Below, in pieces: positions 53,813 through 63,010 of a stretch of 64,000 bases of DNA. The notes below the pieces were generated by a model. The model did not search any database, was not told where the DNA came from, and worked only from the letters and a program-made list of their open reading frames with translations. The number at the start of each line of letters is the position of its first letter. Positions within the stretch are counted from its first letter, which is position 1. Source of the DNA: Porphyromonas sp. COT-290 OH3588 (GTDB lineage Bacteria; Bacteroidota; Bacteroidia; Bacteroidales; Porphyromonadaceae); assembly GCF_000769075.1 (NCBI RefSeq), contig NZ_JRFC01000014.1:346889-410888 (forward strand), written 5' to 3'. The position numbers and the translations under genes were made by a program.

Positions 53813-53824
53813 AACTTATCTTCT

Positions 53825-55864
53825 TTAGCGGGACATTACTTTCTTCACCTGCTCGTAGACATTCGTGGCAGTGAAGCCGAGCTTCTCATCAAGCACCTTG
53901 TATGGAGCAGAGAAACCAAATGAGTTGAGTCCCCAAATGCACTTCTCACAACCCACGAGCCCAAGCAGATTGACAGGCAACCCAGCCGTTAGACCAAAGC
54001 GTAGCACGCCTAGAGGCAATACCTCTGCCTGATATGCCTCACTCTGGCGACGGAACAGCCCCTCACTCGGTACAGACACGATCTGCAAACGGATACCGTC
54101 CTTACGTAGCAGCTCCGCACCCTCTACCAGAGTAGACACCTCGCTACCCGTAGCGATGAGCACGACCTCTGGGTTCTCGTCCCTAGACACGATGTAGCCC
54201 CCACGAGCAGCCTGCTTCGCTTCTTCGTAGCGGCTAGCACCAGCTTTGAGCGTTGGTAGATCATTGATATTCTGACGAGAGAGGATAAGTGCCGTAGGCG
54301 TCTTGACGTTGCGCATGGCTAGCTCCCAAGCGACAGTTGTTTCCTGCACGTCGGCTGGGCGCAGTACGAGGACACTATTCTCTCCACTGTGGTTCTGTAG
54401 CTTCTCCATCAGACGGATCTGAGCCTCATGCTCTACGGGCTCATGCGTTGGGCCGTCCTCACCGACGCGGAAGGCATCGTGCGTCCAAATAAACTTAACT
54501 GGCAGCTCCATCAGTGCAGCCATACGAACGGCAGGCTTCATATAGTCGCTGAAGACGAAGAACGTACCGCAAGCAGCGATCACACCACCGTGCAGAGCCA
54601 TACCGATACAGAGGCAAGCCATGGTCAGCTCTGCCACACCGGGCTGCAAGAATGCTCCACCAAAATCGGTTGCCGTGATGGCACGTGTTTTCTTGAGGAA
54701 GCCGTCAGTCTTATCACTATTGGACAAGTCCGCAGAGGCTACGATCATATTCTCTACCTTACCAGCCAGAGTACCCAGTACAGTAGCCGATGCTGCACGT
54801 GTAGCTTGATTGGGCTTTTGCTCGATAGCACTCCAATCGATCTCTGGCACTACTCCAGAGAACCAATCGTCCATCTTCTTACCCAGCTCTGGGTGCTCGA
54901 CACGCCAGCGTGCCTCTTCCTCTGCACGAGCCTCGGCTAGTTGGTTCAACTCCTCAAGGCGTGCGTCGTAGAGCGCCTGAACCTCTGGGAAGATTGCAAA
55001 AGGCTCATCGGGATTGCCGCCAAAAGCCTTGATTGTAGAAGCCATGCAAGCACCTGCCGCCGAGAGAGGCTGACCGTGCGTGCTCACAGCGCCTTCAAAC
55101 GAAGTGCCGTCTGCTCCGACCACTCCCTTGGCCATAATAGTGCGACCAATGATTAGGGTTGGCTTGCCCACCGTAGCCTTCGCCTCGGTAAGAGCCCCGC
55201 GAATCTGGTCGATGTCGTGCCCGTCAATGTCGATGACATGCCAGCCCCAAGCCTTGTACTTGAGGGCAATATCCTCCGATGTTACCTCGCTTACCTTCGT
55301 AGAGAGCTGCACATCGTTGGCGTCGTAGAACATAATTAGGTTATCTAGCCCCAGATGCCCTGCGATACGGCCCCCGCCCTGCGAGATTTCTTCTTGGATA
55401 CCACCGTCCGAGATGTAGGCATAGATGGTTTGGCTCATGACCCAGCCTAGGCGATTCTCTAGGAACTTAGCTGCAATGGCTGCTCCCACTGCATAGGTAT
55501 GCCCCTGACCAAGGGGGCCGGAAGTGTTCTCTACGCCGCGAGCCACATCGACCTCGGGGTGCCCCGGCGTCACACTCCCCCACTGACGGAACTGCTGCAA
55601 GTCCTCCATACTATACTTGCCAATCAAGGCAAGCTGAGCATAGAGCATAGGCGACATGTGCCCGGGGTCGAGGAAGAAGCGGTCGCGCCCAGCCCAATAG
55701 GGATTTTTGGGGTCAAAGATGAGGAACTCCGAGAAAAGCACATTGACGAAGTCTGCTCCGCCCATAGCTCCACCGGGGTGACCACTCTTGGCCTTCTCTA
55801 CCATAGATGCTGCCAGTATGCGGATATTGTCGGCAGCCTTAGTCATCAGTTGGTTACTGTTCAT
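53825..55864 (-). CDS. tkt: Transketolase
   Basis: This 679-residue thiamine-diphosphate enzyme transfers two-carbon units in the non-oxidative pentose phosphate pathway. The ATG at 55864 (MNSNQLMTKAADNIRILAAS) is preferred over an upstream in-frame TTG. Landmarks are SGHPGGAMGGADF, the ThDP motif region GGIQEEISQGGGRIAGHLGL, then IMFYDANDVQLS, and the pyrimidine-domain IWTHDAFRVGEDGPTHEPVE. Full length. It is transcribed with rpiB, from a promoter box about 70 bp upstream. Confidence 0.97.
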   Translation of the reverse strand: MNSNQLMTKAADNIRILAASMVEKAKSGHPGGAMGGADFVNVLFSEFLIFDPKNPYWAGRDRFFLDPGHMSPMLYAQLALIGKYSMEDLQQFRQWGSVTPGHPEVDVARGVENTSGPLGQGHTYAVGAAIAAKFLENRLGWVMSQTIYAYISDGGIQEEISQGGGRIAGHLGLDNLIMFYDANDVQLSTKVSEVTSEDIALKYKAWGWHVIDIDGHDIDQIRGALTEAKATVGKPTLIIGRTIMAKGVVGADGTSFEGAVSTHGQPLSAAGACMASTIKAFGGNPDEPFAIFPEVQALYDARLEELNQLAEARAEEEARWRVEHPELGKKMDDWFSGVVPEIDWSAIEQKPNQATRAASATVLGTLAGKVENMIVASADLSNSDKTDGFLKKTRAITATDFGGAFLQPGVAELTMACLCIGMALHGGVIAACGTFFVFSDYMKPAVRMAALMELPVKFIWTHDAFRVGEDGPTHEPVEHEAQIRLMEKLQNHSGENSVLVLRPADVQETTVAWELAMRNVKTPTALILSRQNINDLPTLKAGASRYEEAKQAARGGYIVSRDENPEVVLIATGSEVSTLVEGAELLRKDGIRLQIVSVPSEGLFRRQSEAYQAEVLPLGVLRFGLTAGLPVNLLGLVGCEKCIWGLNSFGFSAPYKVLDEKLGFTATNVYEQVKKVMSR

Positions 55865-55931
55865 GATGCACAAAGCGTTTGTTTATTGGATGTTATCGAA
55901 TATTCTTAGCACATGTCGTGTAATGCTACCC

Positions 55932-55939
55932 CAAAGTTA
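55932..55939 (-). promoter_or_regulatory. -7 box of tkt-rpiB
   Basis: CAAAGTTA (TAACTTTG on the minus strand), 67 bp before the tkt start. Confidence 0.45.
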
Positions 55940-55993
55940 CGGATTATTCCGCAAAGGCATGGGGATATTCTAGCTCCGTCCAGCTAGGACGAG

Positions 55994-56722
55994 TCACTTA
56001 ATCGGCAGACGCTCCCACAGGGGCCGTGGGATCAGTCTCCATAGCCCCACGATGAGACGGTATCGCCAGTCTATAATACGGATAGTTTTTTGGCGATCTA
56101 TCGCTCGGGCAATCTCCCGAGCTACTGCATCAGCCTCCATAAGCAAGGGATAATTGCCCCCCGAGAGAAGCGCCGTGCGCACAAATCCGGGGCGAATATC
56201 CGTAATGTAGAGGTTGTCTAGGCAACGAATAGCAAGCAGCTGACGAAGAGCCTGCAGATAAGTTGCTTGATAAGCCTTACTAGCCGAATAGGCAGACGAG
56301 GCACCCAGCCCTCGAGTGCCTGCAACGGAACTGATAGCGCTGATATGGCCAAAACCTTGGGCAGAGAAGAAACCGAAGGCCCAATCAACACACCGAGTGA
56401 AACCCTCGACATTAACCGAGGTAATCTTGAGCTCAATAGTCGGGTCGAGAACAGGATTCTGCCACCCCACCCCAGAGCTATGTACATAAATGTCCATACC
56501 CCCTAGGCGATCGACCAGTTCCCCCAGCTTCTGGGGAGCCTCGACATCGGTCACATCTATTGCAGCCACCTCTACCCGATCTGGAGCGAGCTCTCTAAGC
56601 TGTTGGAGCAGGCTAAGCCGACGAGCAGCAAGACCTAACCTATAGCCACGGGCAATATAGAGACGTGCTAGCTCCATACCGATACCGGAGCTAGCACCCA
56701 TGATAATGATACGTTTGAGCAT
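55994..56722 (-). CDS. SDR family oxidoreductase
   Basis: This 242-residue short-chain dehydrogenase has the cofactor loop MGASSGIGMELA (residues 8-19), VHSSGVGW in place of the common NAG motif, and the catalytic Ser...Tyr-x-x-x-Lys (ISSVAGTRG..., SAYSASKAYQ). The LAARR segment after beta-2 favours NADP(H). The C-terminus is hydrophobic (YRLIVGLWRLIPRPL) and may touch the membrane. It begins 22 bp after pdxB on the same strand. The substrate is unknown, and no vitamin B6 role is implied by the family. Confidence 0.9.
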   Translation of the reverse strand: MLKRIIIMGASSGIGMELARLYIARGYRLGLAARRLSLLQQLRELAPDRVEVAAIDVTDVEAPQKLGELVDRLGGMDIYVHSSGVGWQNPVLDPTIELKITSVNVEGFTRCVDWAFGFFSAQGFGHISAISSVAGTRGLGASSAYSASKAYQATYLQALRQLLAIRCLDNLYITDIRPGFVRTALLSGGNYPLLMEADAVAREIARAIDRQKTIRIIDWRYRLIVGLWRLIPRPLWERLPIK

Positions 56723-56744
56723 ACGACGTTAACCAAGAGATAAA

Positions 56745-57875
56745 TTAACTGTTACGCACGGAGAAGCCTAGTACCCTAAGCCGACGAGCCATATCCTCTC
56801 CCTCCGGAGCAATGGCTGTATAGGCCTGCATCTCTCTGGGATAGTCGTAGTGCTTACGCAGACTCTCGAAGCGACTAGGCTCCGCTCTGAGCATACTATC
56901 TATATGTATAGGGTCGAAACTGTGCAGCATCGCTCGTCTAAGGCATTCGCTCTCCGGCACACGCCTCAGATCAAGAAACGGATACTCTGGCTGCGACACA
57001 TCATCAGACTCCAACAGACCTTCGCTAGGCTGTCCATAGTACCGAGCTACGGCCTCAAGCGACATACGTGCACCTCTAAATTTGCCGTCCGCAGAGAAGC
57101 CCGCGATATGAGGTGTAGCAATATCAGCCAAAGCAAGCAGCTCGGGCGATATGCTAGGCTCACCCTCCCAGCAGTCGATAATGAGGCGAGAGAGGAGCCC
57201 TTGTGTCCTTCCCCGAATGAGGCTATCGGTGTTTGTGACAGCTCCACGGCAGGCATTGATGAGTATTGGGCTGTGGCGACACTGGGCTACGAAGTGGTCA
57301 TTGACCATACCATAGGTTGGGTAGCGCCCACCTCTAGTCAATGGTACATGCAGAGTGATGATATCCGCTTCACTCTGGATTTGCTCGATAGAGCAGAAAG
57401 CCTCACTTCCCTCCTCATCGGCCCTTGGGGGGTCATAGAGCAGAGGTCTAAGCCCCATGGCTAGAGATAGGCGTAGCACCTCACGTCCTACATGCCCTAC
57501 ACCAACGATCCCGATCGTTTTGCCCTCCAAAGGCTCGCCGGCCTCAAGCGATACCCTGCTCAGGGCAGACATCACGTACTGTGCGACAGCTGTTGCGTTG
57601 CAGCCGGGAGCATTCGTCCATGTGATCCCTGCCGAGAGGCAATACTCGGCATCAATATGATCTGCGCCTGCTGTAGCCGTAGCGATGAAGCGAACGGGCG
57701 TCCCCTCTAGAAGTTCACGGCCACAACGTGTAATGCTGCGCACAATCAGGGCATCAGCCTGAGCGAGTGTATGAGGCGAGAAATCCGCATTGTCTAGATA
57801 AGTTACCTCACCGATACTCTCGGCGACACCTCTAAGATAGGGGATAGAGCCCTCAATGACCAGACGTGGTTTCAT
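56745..57875 (-). CDS. pdxB: Erythronate-4-phosphate dehydrogenase
   Basis: This 376-residue enzyme oxidises 4-phosphoerythronate in the DXP-dependent pyridoxal-phosphate pathway. The D-2-hydroxyacid dehydrogenase core has the NAD loop GIVGVGHVGREVL, the Arg of NACRGAVTN, and the Glu/His of WEGEPSISPELLALADIATP then HIAGFSADGKFRG. The C-terminal PdxB-specific dimerisation domain follows (LRRVPESECLRRAMLHSFDP). Full length. It leads the pair with the SDR gene. Confidence 0.93.
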   Translation of the reverse strand: MKPRLVIEGSIPYLRGVAESIGEVTYLDNADFSPHTLAQADALIVRSITRCGRELLEGTPVRFIATATAGADHIDAEYCLSAGITWTNAPGCNATAVAQYVMSALSRVSLEAGEPLEGKTIGIVGVGHVGREVLRLSLAMGLRPLLYDPPRADEEGSEAFCSIEQIQSEADIITLHVPLTRGGRYPTYGMVNDHFVAQCRHSPILINACRGAVTNTDSLIRGRTQGLLSRLIIDCWEGEPSISPELLALADIATPHIAGFSADGKFRGARMSLEAVARYYGQPSEGLLESDDVSQPEYPFLDLRRVPESECLRRAMLHSFDPIHIDSMLRAEPSRFESLRKHYDYPREMQAYTAIAPEGEDMARRLRVLGFSVRNS

Positions 57876-57899
57876 TGTCCTAATATCATATATATAAAG

Positions 57900-57937
57900 A
57901 GAGGCTATGTCGAAATCTATGTTTCGGCACAGCCTCT
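57900..57937 (-). terminator. Terminator of the DUF3467 gene
   Basis: Arms AGAGGCTATGTCGAAA and TTTCGGCACAGCCTCT pair with two mismatches or wobbles, between the DUF3467 gene and pdxB. Confidence 0.65.
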
Positions 57938-58070
57938 CGTAGGTTATTAGCTAAGCAAAGTGCAAAGTGCTCAAGGGAGGAAAGAATACTCCTCCAAGCA
58001 TATCGGCATAGCCTAAGCGGCAATTTGCTGATTACGACACACCGCTAATCAATCTTTGCTTTCGCTGTGC

Positions 58071-58379
58071 CTATGCCTGCCCTTGTGGGAAGGCTTCATT
58101 GGGGTTCTGACCCTCCTCGGGCAGAACGATTGGACCACACTCCTGCTCGTACGTATAGATATTCTGCTGGAGGACACGCACAAGACGCTTGATGTTGTCT
58201 GGAGTCATGATGACACGGCTGTGCACCTTGGCGGATTGCTTACCGGGCAGAAGACGAACGAAGTCCAACACAAACTCACTCTGTGAGTGCATCACCACTG
58301 CAAGGTTGCTATACACGCCGTTTGAGATCTCTTCTGGGAGTTCGATATTGAAAGACTGATTTTGATCTTCCTGTTGCAT
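58071..58379 (-). CDS. DUF3467 family protein
   Basis: This 102-residue cytoplasmic protein belongs to DUF3467. Its beta-rich core reads SNLAVVMHSQSEFVLDFVRL, then LPGKQSAKVHSRVIMTPDNI, with helix KRLVRVLQQNIYTYEQECG. The family is widespread and often lies near RNA polymerase genes in Bacteroidetes, but its function is unknown. It has its own promoter box and terminator. A possible role in transcription is based only on recalled context elsewhere. Confidence 0.9.
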   Translation of the reverse strand: MQQEDQNQSFNIELPEEISNGVYSNLAVVMHSQSEFVLDFVRLLPGKQSAKVHSRVIMTPDNIKRLVRVLQQNIYTYEQECGPIVLPEEGQNPNEAFPQGQA

Positions 58380-58425
58380 TATTTTTGTTAATAAGTATGT
58401 GAATAATAAAATCGTTTACTGCACC

Positions 58426-58433
58426 CAAAGATA
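58426..58433 (-). promoter_or_regulatory. -7 box of the DUF3467 gene
   Basis: CAAAGATA (TATCTTTG on the minus strand), 46 bp before the start codon. Confidence 0.55.
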
Positions 58434-58552
58434 TACAAAATCCCCCTATCCCATAGCACTACGCAGCCCCTATTACTACTCGATTACCCAAGTCTTTGGG
58501 CGCGAGCTAGACACTGTGGCCAGCATAGCATGAGAAGAGGAAGGTATGAAGC

Positions 58553-58759
58553 TCAATACCTCTCGGGGTTGTTGCTCTTTATTGTCTTGAGCTCGCAACG
58601 ATAATTCTTGTGAAATCTAATTTTAGCTTTCTTGAGCTTAGGATCAGACCTATTACTAGGGATAGAAGTGGCAACAATACGGGTCCACACTGACTTATTG
58701 CTATGATGGGCAAAGAGGTTATTCTTCAATGTGCCATCAGTCAGTTCCACTCTAGACAC
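58553..58759 (-). CDS. Doubtful 68-residue protein
   Basis: An ATG-started frame of 68 codons encodes a basic, hydrophilic peptide (LKKAKIRFHKNYRCELKTIK). It could be a fragment of a decayed gene: its composition is more protein-like than other intergenic frames, and it stops just short of copy F. I recognise no family and see no promoter. Reported for completeness only. Confidence 0.2.
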   Translation of the reverse strand: MSRVELTDGTLKNNLFAHHSNKSVWTRIVATSIPSNRSDPKLKKAKIRFHKNYRCELKTIKSNNPERY

Positions 58760-58805
58760 TGCTTGCGGACGCTCCTACCCATCAAAACAAAAACGGATAA
58801 CAGAA

Positions 58806-59129
58806 ATTTACGCTTTGGGTGACGATTGAGCCTACCGCCCAAGAGGCAAAGACAAACTAGAGGCAAAACGGCAGACTGCGTATTTGCCCCCTAGCAGGCT
58901 CTAGGTTGCGTTCACCCTAGCTTGAGCACCCTACCCCTAGCGGAGCAAAAATAGCCGCTTAAAAAGCGGCTCTCATATAATCCTATTGGTCAGATACTTA
59001 TATCTACCAATGCAATCATCTGACACAGTAGTTCTACTTTTAACTAGATTTCTTCCCATCAACCTGCTTGGGTCAGTGGGCACTCTTCGGCGTATGAACC
59101 CACCAATCCGAATAGATCTTCCCATCAAT
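58806..59129 (-). repeat. Dispersed intergenic element, copy F
   Basis: On the minus strand the 12-mers start at 59129 (ATTGATGGGAAG) and 59063 (GTTGATGGGAAG), 66 bp apart. AAATACG starts at 58885, 178 bp after the second. The near-palindrome CTAGAGCCTGCTAGGGGGC precedes the box. The far end (inverted 12-mer, TATAAA) is not recognisable, so the left border is set by analogy. It lies between divergent genes. Confidence 0.78.
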
Positions 59130-59481
59130 TCTCCGCTAAGGCCACACAGAACTTTACAAATCCAGCCTCAGTTACATAAAATCCCTCAATAATAAATTCA
59201 CATTATTTAACTAAAAAGCAGACAATCGAGCATACAGACACCCCTTGCTTGGCTGCAAACTAAGTACAATATGAGGTAGAGGCTGATCGTTTTGGGAGGG
59301 GCTAATAGACATATCTAGGACAAAACTATGTACTATACCAACCTAGCGAAGCAGAGTAAAGGCACTGGACAATTGCAGCTTACCCGATCCGTACCGCTAT
59401 CATCACACAACGAGGCAACACAATCTAGAGGCAATCGCCCATCTCCGCAAGCTCTTATAGACTCTGAGTGCTATTATTTTG

Positions 59482-59489
59482 TATTTTTG
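59482..59489 (+). promoter_or_regulatory. -7 box of the GH73 gene
   Basis: TATTTTTG, 26 bp upstream of the ATG at 59516. It lies inside a longer open frame and so excludes the earlier start at 59468. Confidence 0.5.
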
Positions 59490-59515
59490 TGGGAAACTTA
59501 AAAAAGTTCAAGGAA

Positions 59516-60484
59516 ATGAATTTGATAAAAGCAGGCCGTTCTGCCTACATAATTTACTATATGATCATGATGCTTGGACTTGGGTGTATGGCACTCGGTG
59601 CTGCATCTAGTATACGCAACTCCAATTTCGAGGCCTATGTGCGCAAGCACTACACCGAGGCGCTCAAGCAGATGGAGCGACACCAGATCCCAGCAAGCAT
59701 CAAGATGGCGCAAGGGCTACTCGAAACGGGGGCAGGCCAGAGCACACTTGCTCGTGAGCACCACAACCACTTTGGGATTAAGTGCCACAGATCGTGGCAG
59801 GGCAAGCGTACCTTCCGCACCGACGATCTCCCCGACGAATGCTTTCGTAGCTACCGCAGTTGGCAAGAGTCGTACGAGGATCACTCACAGTTTCTCAAGG
59901 CGCCACGCTATCGCCGTCTTTTTACCCTCAGATACGACGACTATCAAGGCTGGGCAAGGGGGCTACAACAAGCAGGCTATGCTACAAACAAGGGCTATGC
60001 CAATAAGCTCATCAAAATCATCGACGACTACGAGCTCTATGCCCTAGACCGAGGCAGGCTACCCTCTTGGATGCGTAACGAAACGACCAATACCTCGAGC
60101 AAAGCCAACAGACGAGCCAAAAAGGAGGTTAGCTACGACAAGCCCATGCGCCCAAGCTATGTGAGCTACGGCCTACTCTATGTCTTGGCCGACCAAGGGG
60201 ACAGCTTCGACAAGGTCGCCGAGGATATGGGTATCTCTGCTAAGAAGCTAGCCCGCTACAATGATGCTCCACTAGACTATCCTCTACAAGAGGGCGAGGT
60301 CGTCTATCTACAAAACAAGCATCGCAAGGCTACTGCCGAGCACACTACCCATATTATACGTATAGGGGACTCTATGCACAGCATTGCACAGCTATACGGC
60401 ATCAAGCTAAAATCACTGTACAACCTCAACGACAAGGACGAAGACTACGTCCCCGTAGAGGGAGAAGTACTACGTTTGCGCTAG
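59516..60484 (+). CDS. GH73 glucosaminidase with two LysM domains
   Basis: This 322-residue peptidoglycan hydrolase likely cleaves between GlcNAc and MurNAc during wall turnover or division. The start at 59516 (MNLIKAGRSAYIIYYM) is set by the promoter box at 59482. A hydrophobic N-terminal segment serves as signal or anchor. The glucosaminidase domain (about 40-180) shows IPASIKMAQGLLETGAGQST with the catalytic Glu, then NHFGIKCHRSW and FRSYRSWQESYEDHSQFL. Two LysM modules follow (VLADQGDSFDKVAEDMGI; HIIRIGDSMHSIAQLYGI). It is monocistronic with a strong terminator. Confidence 0.93.
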   Translation: MNLIKAGRSAYIIYYMIMMLGLGCMALGAASSIRNSNFEAYVRKHYTEALKQMERHQIPASIKMAQGLLETGAGQSTLAREHHNHFGIKCHRSWQGKRTFRTDDLPDECFRSYRSWQESYEDHSQFLKAPRYRRLFTLRYDDYQGWARGLQQAGYATNKGYANKLIKIIDDYELYALDRGRLPSWMRNETTNTSSKANRRAKKEVSYDKPMRPSYVSYGLLYVLADQGDSFDKVAEDMGISAKKLARYNDAPLDYPLQEGEVVYLQNKHRKATAEHTTHIIRIGDSMHSIAQLYGIKLKSLYNLNDKDEDYVPVEGEVLRLR

Positions 60485-60529
60485 TACCCCTCAAGCCTAT
60501 TCCCCAAAAGTCAGATTTGCAATTGACCA

Positions 60530-60574
60530 CCGAAGTCGATGCGTCGAAATCCCTCTTCGACACATCGACTTCGG
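60530..60574 (+). terminator. Terminator of the GH73 gene
   Basis: Arms CCGAAGTCGATG (60530-60541) and CATCGACTTCGG (60563-60574), with inner GTCGAA/TTCGAC. Confidence 0.8.
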
Positions 60575-60845
60575 CAATTAATCACAGACAAGCACCAATT
60601 TTTACATAAATACGCACGTAGAAAACAGCGAAATTTTAATATACACGACCGCATTGAGCCAAGAAAGAAAACACAAGAACTTTTTCTATCTTTGCTCACA
60701 GCGAGTTTACTATGTCACCTTCTCTAGGTATCTGCATAGGACGAAGCTCACGAATACAGCCTCGTGAGCCTCAGCCGAGGTGGAGGAGATGGATATGAGT
60801 AAGTAGGAAGTCCTTGCACGTTTCACTCTAAACATACAAACAGCG
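60575..60845. other. Leader region of the leucine-rich T9SS protein
   Basis: The rest of a 361-bp gap. It contains a promoter box at 60687 and then a leader of about 150 bases with two adjacent hairpins (CTCACGA/TCGTGAG, 60745-60766; CCTC/GAGG, 60767-60778). No gene is visible. Confidence 0.45.
60687..60694 (+). promoter_or_regulatory. -7 box of the leucine-rich T9SS protein gene
   Basis: TATCTTTG. It predicts a 5' untranslated leader of about 145 bases. Confidence 0.5.
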
Positions 60846-62747
60846 ATGAAGAAAGTATTTACGTTTGTGCTATTCGCCCTATTATCCCTCATTGGGATAA
60901 CCGTGGCACAAGGACAAGAGCCGGACAAAGTCGTCCTCAAGTCGGGTCACAAGACTGGCTTTTTCGTTACCCTAGAGCTCAACTATGGTGCCGAGGTCGA
61001 TCCTCAAGCTCTAGAGTTGGTAGACATCTTGGAGGAGGACCAAAAGACTCAAATTAAGAAGGTAAGGTACAAGCTCCTCAAACCCGAGGTTACTATCACG
61101 GGGAATATCAAGCTCATTAATGCTACATTCTTCAAGCTCTCTGGGGTAGAGATCGTGCGTGCCCCCAATCTAGAGTCTTTCTTCTCGGAGCCCAGGCCTC
61201 AACAAGCAGGGCAAATCGACAAGGCAGACTTCTCGGCTTGCCCCAATCTGCAGAAGCTTGCCCTCAGCAACGCTCAGCTCAAAGAGATCAACGTCAAGGG
61301 TTGTAGCAAACTCGAAATCCTAGCCCTTGCAGGTAATCAGCTCAAGGAGCTCGACCTAACTGGTTGCTCTGCCCTCTACTGGGTACAGATGCAAAGCAAC
61401 CTATTCGAGCCAGATGGCTTCGACCGAATGATCAAGACCCTAACACCCAAGCCCGGTGGAGAGGACAATGGATATCTATTCGTCATTGACCTGCACCCAA
61501 GTGCCAAGGACCAAAACAAGTGTAGCGCCAAGAATGTACGTGATGCCAAGGCCGTCAATTGGATCGTACGTGATGCTACAAACGAAGGCTACCCCGGCTA
61601 CGACTACAAGCCCAATCAGCTCTCTAGCGAAGAGATCCATATCAAGACACGACTCACCATCGGCCAAGGCGACAATTATATTCCTCTAGGCATCGAGGCC
61701 CACGAACTTGAGGAGTTTGAGGTTGAGGGTGGCGAGTATACTACGACAGCCAACGGCAAGCGCTACTACAAGATTAGCTCCCAGAGCTTGATCATCAGAG
61801 GGAAGGTCAAGAGCTTCGACTGTAGCAGTGCAGAGATCACCTATGTTGATGTGAGCAAAAACCCAGAGCTAGAGACCCTCAACATAGAGGACAATGCTTA
61901 TCTATCTAAGGTAATCTTCGGCGACATCAGCAAACTGCGCCACCTGTATGCTGGCGACATCAAGCTCGGCAACAGCATAGACCTCTCGAAAGCAGAGAAC
62001 GTAGAGTCCCTATTCTGCCAGCGTACAGGCGTCGCTATGCCAGACCTAAGCAAGCTAACCAAGCTACGTGAGCTCAACTGTACGGGCAATAAGTGGTCTA
62101 AGCTCGATGTATCGCAGCTCCCCAAGCTAGAGATACTCATTGCAGCAGACTGCGGTATCCGCTCCATCGACCTGAGTCAAAACCACAAACTCAGAGATGT
62201 ACAGCTACAAGGCAATTACCTTAAGGCTCTCAAGTTTACCTCTCCTAGCCTATTCCACGCAGTCATCTTCGACAACGAAATCAAGGACGCCAACATGACT
62301 GAGCTCATGGAGAGCCTGCCCAAATTTCGCAGAAGCCACGAAGATGGAGCCCCAGAGGAAGCCCTCATTATCGTAGTCAATAAGGACGGAAATCCAGAGC
62401 TCAACAAGTGCCTAGATACGGACGTTGCTATCGCTGTAAAGAAGAATTGGAAAGTAAGAGCCATCGACAGCGACTACCAGATTTCCCCTTACGAAGGGAT
62501 GAAATCCAAAGCTATTGAGCAGCTCGGTAGTGCAAGCCTAAATATCTACCCCAACCCAACGACGGATGTACTCAAGGTAGAGGGAGTACCTGCGGGGCTC
62601 AGCATTCAGCTATTTGACACTAGAGGTGTACTCGTTCGCTCGTTCATCTCACAAGGCGACATCGTAACTATGGCGGTAGATACTCTACCCAAAGGTATCT
62701 ATATGCTGCGGATCGCAGATCGCACCCACAAGGTCCTAGTCAAGTAG
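60846..62747 (+). CDS. Leucine-rich-repeat surface protein with T9SS tail
   Basis: This 633-residue exported protein has a signal peptide (VFTFVLFALLSLIGITVAQG). Two blocks of leucine-rich repeats follow: about 125-185 (LQKLALSNAQLKEINVKGCS, LEILALAGNQLKELDLTGCS) and 325-465 (VDVSKNPELETLNIEDNAYL, LRELNCTGNKWSKLDVSQLP). The spacing is that of BspA/internalin-like repeats. The last 75 residues (ASLNIYPNPTTDVLKVEGVP, LFDTRGVLVRS, LPKGIYMLRI) form a T9SS type A sorting domain. Surface LRR proteins of this kind often bind host proteins or other bacteria; that role is inferred. It is monocistronic. Confidence 0.88.
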   Translation: MKKVFTFVLFALLSLIGITVAQGQEPDKVVLKSGHKTGFFVTLELNYGAEVDPQALELVDILEEDQKTQIKKVRYKLLKPEVTITGNIKLINATFFKLSGVEIVRAPNLESFFSEPRPQQAGQIDKADFSACPNLQKLALSNAQLKEINVKGCSKLEILALAGNQLKELDLTGCSALYWVQMQSNLFEPDGFDRMIKTLTPKPGGEDNGYLFVIDLHPSAKDQNKCSAKNVRDAKAVNWIVRDATNEGYPGYDYKPNQLSSEEIHIKTRLTIGQGDNYIPLGIEAHELEEFEVEGGEYTTTANGKRYYKISSQSLIIRGKVKSFDCSSAEITYVDVSKNPELETLNIEDNAYLSKVIFGDISKLRHLYAGDIKLGNSIDLSKAENVESLFCQRTGVAMPDLSKLTKLRELNCTGNKWSKLDVSQLPKLEILIAADCGIRSIDLSQNHKLRDVQLQGNYLKALKFTSPSLFHAVIFDNEIKDANMTELMESLPKFRRSHEDGAPEEALIIVVNKDGNPELNKCLDTDVAIAVKKNWKVRAIDSDYQISPYEGMKSKAIEQLGSASLNIYPNPTTDVLKVEGVPAGLSIQLFDTRGVLVRSFISQGDIVTMAVDTLPKGIYMLRIADRTHKVLVK

Positions 62748-62770
62748 GTTAGATAACGTATATATTATAT

Positions 62771-62806
62771 AGGGCGGAGCTCTTGCCAATGCAGAGCTCC
62801 GCCCTA
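62771..62806 (+). terminator. Terminator of the leucine-rich T9SS gene
   Basis: Arms AGGGCGGAGCTCT (62771-62783) and AGAGCTCCGCCCT (62793-62805), then a T-rich tract. Confidence 0.85.
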
Positions 62807-62874
62807 TCGTTTTGTGCCGCCACGAGGCATCAGCAGCAGGGAACTAGCAGTTTGGGGAACGGGCTAATTATTTG

Positions 62875-62882
62875 TATTTTTG
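62875..62882 (+). promoter_or_regulatory. Promoter of purM
   Basis: TATTTTTG with TTTG at 62851-62854, a 20-bp spacer. The ATG is 128 bp downstream, giving a leader of about 120 bases. Confidence 0.5.
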
Positions 62883-63010
62883 CGCAAAACTAGGATGCTT
62901 AGGCCTCTCTTTGGGTCAGTACAGCTTCGATTACTTGCTCCGCCAATAGAACAGGTACAGAGCACGTAGGTATCATACACCAATAGCAAATAAGCAAGAG
63001 TAAAAACTCT

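Larger units (their letters stand above)
58380..59515. other. 1.1-kb divergent gap
   Basis: Between the DUF3467 gene (minus) and the GH73 gene (plus). It holds promoters at both ends, a doubtful 68-codon frame (58553-58759) and copy F of the dispersed element. I see nothing else that I can name from 59130 to 59480. Confidence 0.5.

Noticed and set aside
60587-60680. Possible seventh copy of the dispersed element (shared ATTGAGCC string and A/T-rich context)
   Set aside because: It has no 12-mer pair at 66 bp and no AAATACG box at 178 bp.
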